This document shows, one piece after another, positions 4,399 through 6,596 of a stretch of DNA of 6,596 nucleotides. A model generated the notes under the pieces. It was not told the origin of the DNA, ran no database searches, and saw only the letters and a program-made list of their open reading frames with translations. Every line of letters starts with the position of its first letter. The stretch's first letter is position 1. The position numbers were made by a program, and so were the translations under genes. Source of the DNA: Gammaproteobacteria bacterium UBA3532. GTDB lineage: Bacteria; Pseudomonadota; Gammaproteobacteria; Enterobacterales; UBA3532. Location of the stretch: NCBI GenBank assembly GCA_002376965.1, contig DFOV01000029.1, positions 1 through 6,596 of the forward strand, read 5' to 3'.

Positions 4399-6596
4399 AT
4401 GATAGAAAAACTGTTTGAGTTTTTTCCTGATGGTGCTTTGGCGATCAATCGCGACGGCTTGATTTGTCATGCGAATAACCAGTGCTTGTCACTGTTTGGC
4501 TATCAAAAAGAACAGTTAGTCGGGCAACCCATCGACATACTGATTCCTGCAAACAGAAATCAGCACCAGCGTTATGTGAAGGAGTATTTCGAAAAGCCAG
4601 TTCTGCGCAAGATAAATCCAGCGTTGAATATTGAGGGACTCTGTTCCGATGGTCGGTGTATCACCCTGGAAATTACCATTAGTCATATCCCAGATGACGA
4701 CAGTCCGATGGCTATAGCTTGCATTCGTGATTTAAGCGGGGTGCGTGAAAAAGAGCGTGAGATTGTACTGCATGCTGAAGAGTACCGCTCCATTATTGAT
4801 CACATGCCAGTCATTGTTTTTCGGGGAACCTTTCGCGGTAGTCACCCGATCAGTTTTATCAATGATAGTAGCCAGGATATCTTGGGTTTTAGCGCTACTG
4901 ATATTTTGGAAGGTGCTTTTGATTGGACAGAGCGCATCTCTGCTGGCCATCAGCGTATACTCCGTCGGGAGATGGTCAAGGCACTGAGAAATGGACAAGA
5001 CTTTCACTTTGCGTTCCAGATACGCAGAGCCGACGGCTCCCCCTGCTGGCTGGACGTGCGCGGACGACGCAGGCGCTATGATAGCGGGCCTGATTTACTG
5101 GAAGGTGTCGCGACCGATATTACCCTACAGCGCTTTGCTGAGCAGGAGCTATACAACAAAGAGCGCTTGCTTACGATGGCTGAGAGTGTATCCAAGGTTG
5201 GTCATTGGCACTATGATGTCGGGTCCGATCGCTTGCACTGGTCTGATGAGGTCTATCGTATACATGGATTATTACCTCAAAGTTTTAAGCCGACAATTGA
5301 GCAGGCGCTTAGCTTCTATCATAAAGATGATCGGAAGCGAATTCGTGAAATTGCAGCTAATGCTATCGAAAAGTGCAAGCCGTTTCGCTTTCATGCACGA
5401 CTGAGCGACGCCAATGAACGGTTGCGCAAAGTCTATTCTGCGGGGCATGTTTTGGCAGACGCTGCTGGAAAAGTGATCCGGGTTTTTGGCATCGTTGAAG
5501 ATCAGACGGACAAAATCGATTCAGAAAAAGAGCGCATACGATTTGCATCTCTGGCACAGCATATTGATGGCGCTATCGCACTGCTTGATCACAAAGGCCA
5601 CATCAGCTGGATGAATGCCAAGTGCCAAAAATATTTTTGCTGTGGTGACGAGTGTATTGGTACAGCTTTTAGGGATTTAGTTGCAAGCAATGTAGCTGAA
5701 GTTCAGGATATATCTTCACATATTGCTTTGCGCAAAGGGGCTGGCCATTTTCAGTTGAAAATGCCTAACAATAAAAAAGTACGTGGATTGGATATCGCCT
5801 TATCGAGCTACCATGTAGGTGGTGAGTTTGGCTTTGTGTTAGTTGCCAATGATATAACGGACAAGTTGGAATATGAGAAATACCTCAATCAAACCCAAAA
5901 AATGCAAGCTGTTGGGCAAATGGTTGGGGGAATTGCTCATGATTTCAATAACATGATTGCGGTGGTTCAGGGCAACCTGGAATTAATTGGTTTAAAATCG
6001 GGTGAAGCGGTACCCGGTTTGGCGCGTCCTCTAAAAAATGCGTTGGCTGCGACGGATAGAGCTTCTTCACTGACCAAAAAATTACTACGATTTTCCCGTC
6101 AGGCTCCCTCTCAAAACGAGTCTGTTGATATCAATGATGTTGTGCGGCATATGTACGATATGTTGCAAAAATCGATTACAGCAGGCATCTCTATTCGGCT
6201 CGAACTGACTAGCCCTACCTCCGTGTGTATGGTCAATAAAGGGGACCTGGAAGATGCGTTGGTCAACCTGGTGCTTAATGCCAGTGATGCCATGGAAGGA
6301 CAAGGGGCCGTGCGTATATTGACCAAAAACATTGAGGTAACCAGTCGGCGGGTGATGCTTGATGGCAGCGTGATCGAGCCCGGAAAATATGTTCAGCTAT
6401 CAATATCTGATCAGGGCGGCGGGATAGCGCCTGATATTTTACCGCGCATATTTGATCCGTTTTTTACTACCAAAGGTGCAGAAGGTACAGGTTTAGGCCT
6501 GAGTATGGTTTATGGCTTTATTAAGCGCAGTGAAGGCTACATCGATATTCGCAGCAATGAATATGGCACTACTTTTTTTCTTATTCTTCCCGCTAT
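4399..6596 (+). CDS. Soluble multi-PAS sensor histidine kinase (3' end outside window)
   Basis: The frame is open from ATG 4399 to the right edge, giving 732 whole residues. No signal peptide or membrane segment is seen, so the sensor is probably cytoplasmic. Four PAS-type domains precede the kinase core: PAS1 about 4-115 (with LIPANRNQHQRYV), PAS2 about 128-250 ending in a PAC-like GVATDIT, PAS3 about 255-375, and PAS4 about 381-490, which carries a Cys cluster (409, 414, 415, 419). The dimerisation/phosphoacceptor helix has GGIAHDFNN with His514. The ATPase domain shows the N box (Asn627), G1 DQGGG (671-675), F box FDPFFTTK (685-692) and G2 GTGLGLS (696-702), so autophosphorylation capacity looks intact. 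The HDFNN class often carries a C-terminal receiver, which could lie past the window. Its position 23 bp behind the REC-REC-GGDEF gene on the same strand suggests an operon in which it acts on those receivers. The ligand is unknown. TTG 4393 is an alternative start. Confidence 0.95.
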   Translation, partial: MIEKLFEFFPDGALAINRDGLICHANNQCLSLFGYQKEQLVGQPIDILIPANRNQHQRYVKEYFEKPVLRKINPALNIEGLCSDGRCITLEITISHIPDDDSPMAIACIRDLSGVREKEREIVLHAEEYRSIIDHMPVIVFRGTFRGSHPISFINDSSQDILGFSATDILEGAFDWTERISAGHQRILRREMVKALRNGQDFHFAFQIRRADGSPCWLDVRGRRRRYDSGPDLLEGVATDITLQRFAEQELYNKERLLTMAESVSKVGHWHYDVGSDRLHWSDEVYRIHGLLPQSFKPTIEQALSFYHKDDRKRIREIAANAIEKCKPFRFHARLSDANERLRKVYSAGHVLADAAGKVIRVFGIVEDQTDKIDSEKERIRFASLAQHIDGAIALLDHKGHISWMNAKCQKYFCCGDECIGTAFRDLVASNVAEVQDISSHIALRKGAGHFQLKMPNNKKVRGLDIALSSYHVGGEFGFVLVANDITDKLEYEKYLNQTQKMQAVGQMVGGIAHDFNNMIAVVQGNLELIGLKSGEAVPGLARPLKNALAATDRASSLTKKLLRFSRQAPSQNESVDINDVVRHMYDMLQKSITAGISIRLELTSPTSVCMVNKGDLEDALVNLVLNASDAMEGQGAVRILTKNIEVTSRRVMLDGSVIEPGKYVQLSISDQGGGIAPDILPRIFDPFFTTKGAEGTGLGLSMVYGFIKRSEGYIDIRSNEYGTTFFLILPA

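Noticed and set aside
4732..5404. ORFs on both strands overlapping the kinase PAS2-PAS3 region
   Set aside because: The kinase frame is continuous through this stretch with clear PAS features, so these are shadows.

Overview
The window looks like a chromosomal segment of a polysaccharide-degrading gammaproteobacterium, possibly of the Cellvibrio/Saccharophagus type. This is an inference from three things: a secreted, multi-modular alpha-amylase with starch-binding modules, a large soluble PAS histidine kinase next to a REC-REC-GGDEF protein, and moderate base composition. No sequence search was possible, so the taxon is tentative.

Layout from left to right. Bases 2-118 hold the 3' end of a small GIY-YIG nuclease gene on the + strand. 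Ten bases after its stop begins an array of six 56-bp hairpin units (128-546), with a 73-bp period (71 bp for the last step). The array fills the gap between the nuclease gene and the convergent alpha-amylase gene (569-2539, - strand). The amylase is a GH13 enzyme with a signal peptide, a middle beta-rich domain that is probably starch-binding, and a C-terminal CBM20. A 567-bp divergent intergenic region (2540-3106) follows. It contains several dyads, a helically phased set of G-tracts and a possible 27-codon ORF. The rightward two-component pair starts at 3107: a REC-REC-GGDEF protein whose GGDEF signature is degenerate (GDKQF), then 23 bp later a four-PAS histidine kinase that runs off the right edge.

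How the parts relate. The last two genes are very likely co-transcribed and form a signalling unit in which the kinase, or a relay from it, phosphorylates one or both receivers. The output domain has probably lost diguanylate cyclase activity. The amylase is divergently oriented from this unit, but nothing in the sequence proves regulatory coupling. The most unusual part is the hairpin array directly behind a GIY-YIG nuclease gene. All six hairpins carry the same off-centre G.T wobble, so the two DNA strands are not equivalent as folded substrates. This fits a nuclease/repeat partnership, which is the main hypothesis offered here.
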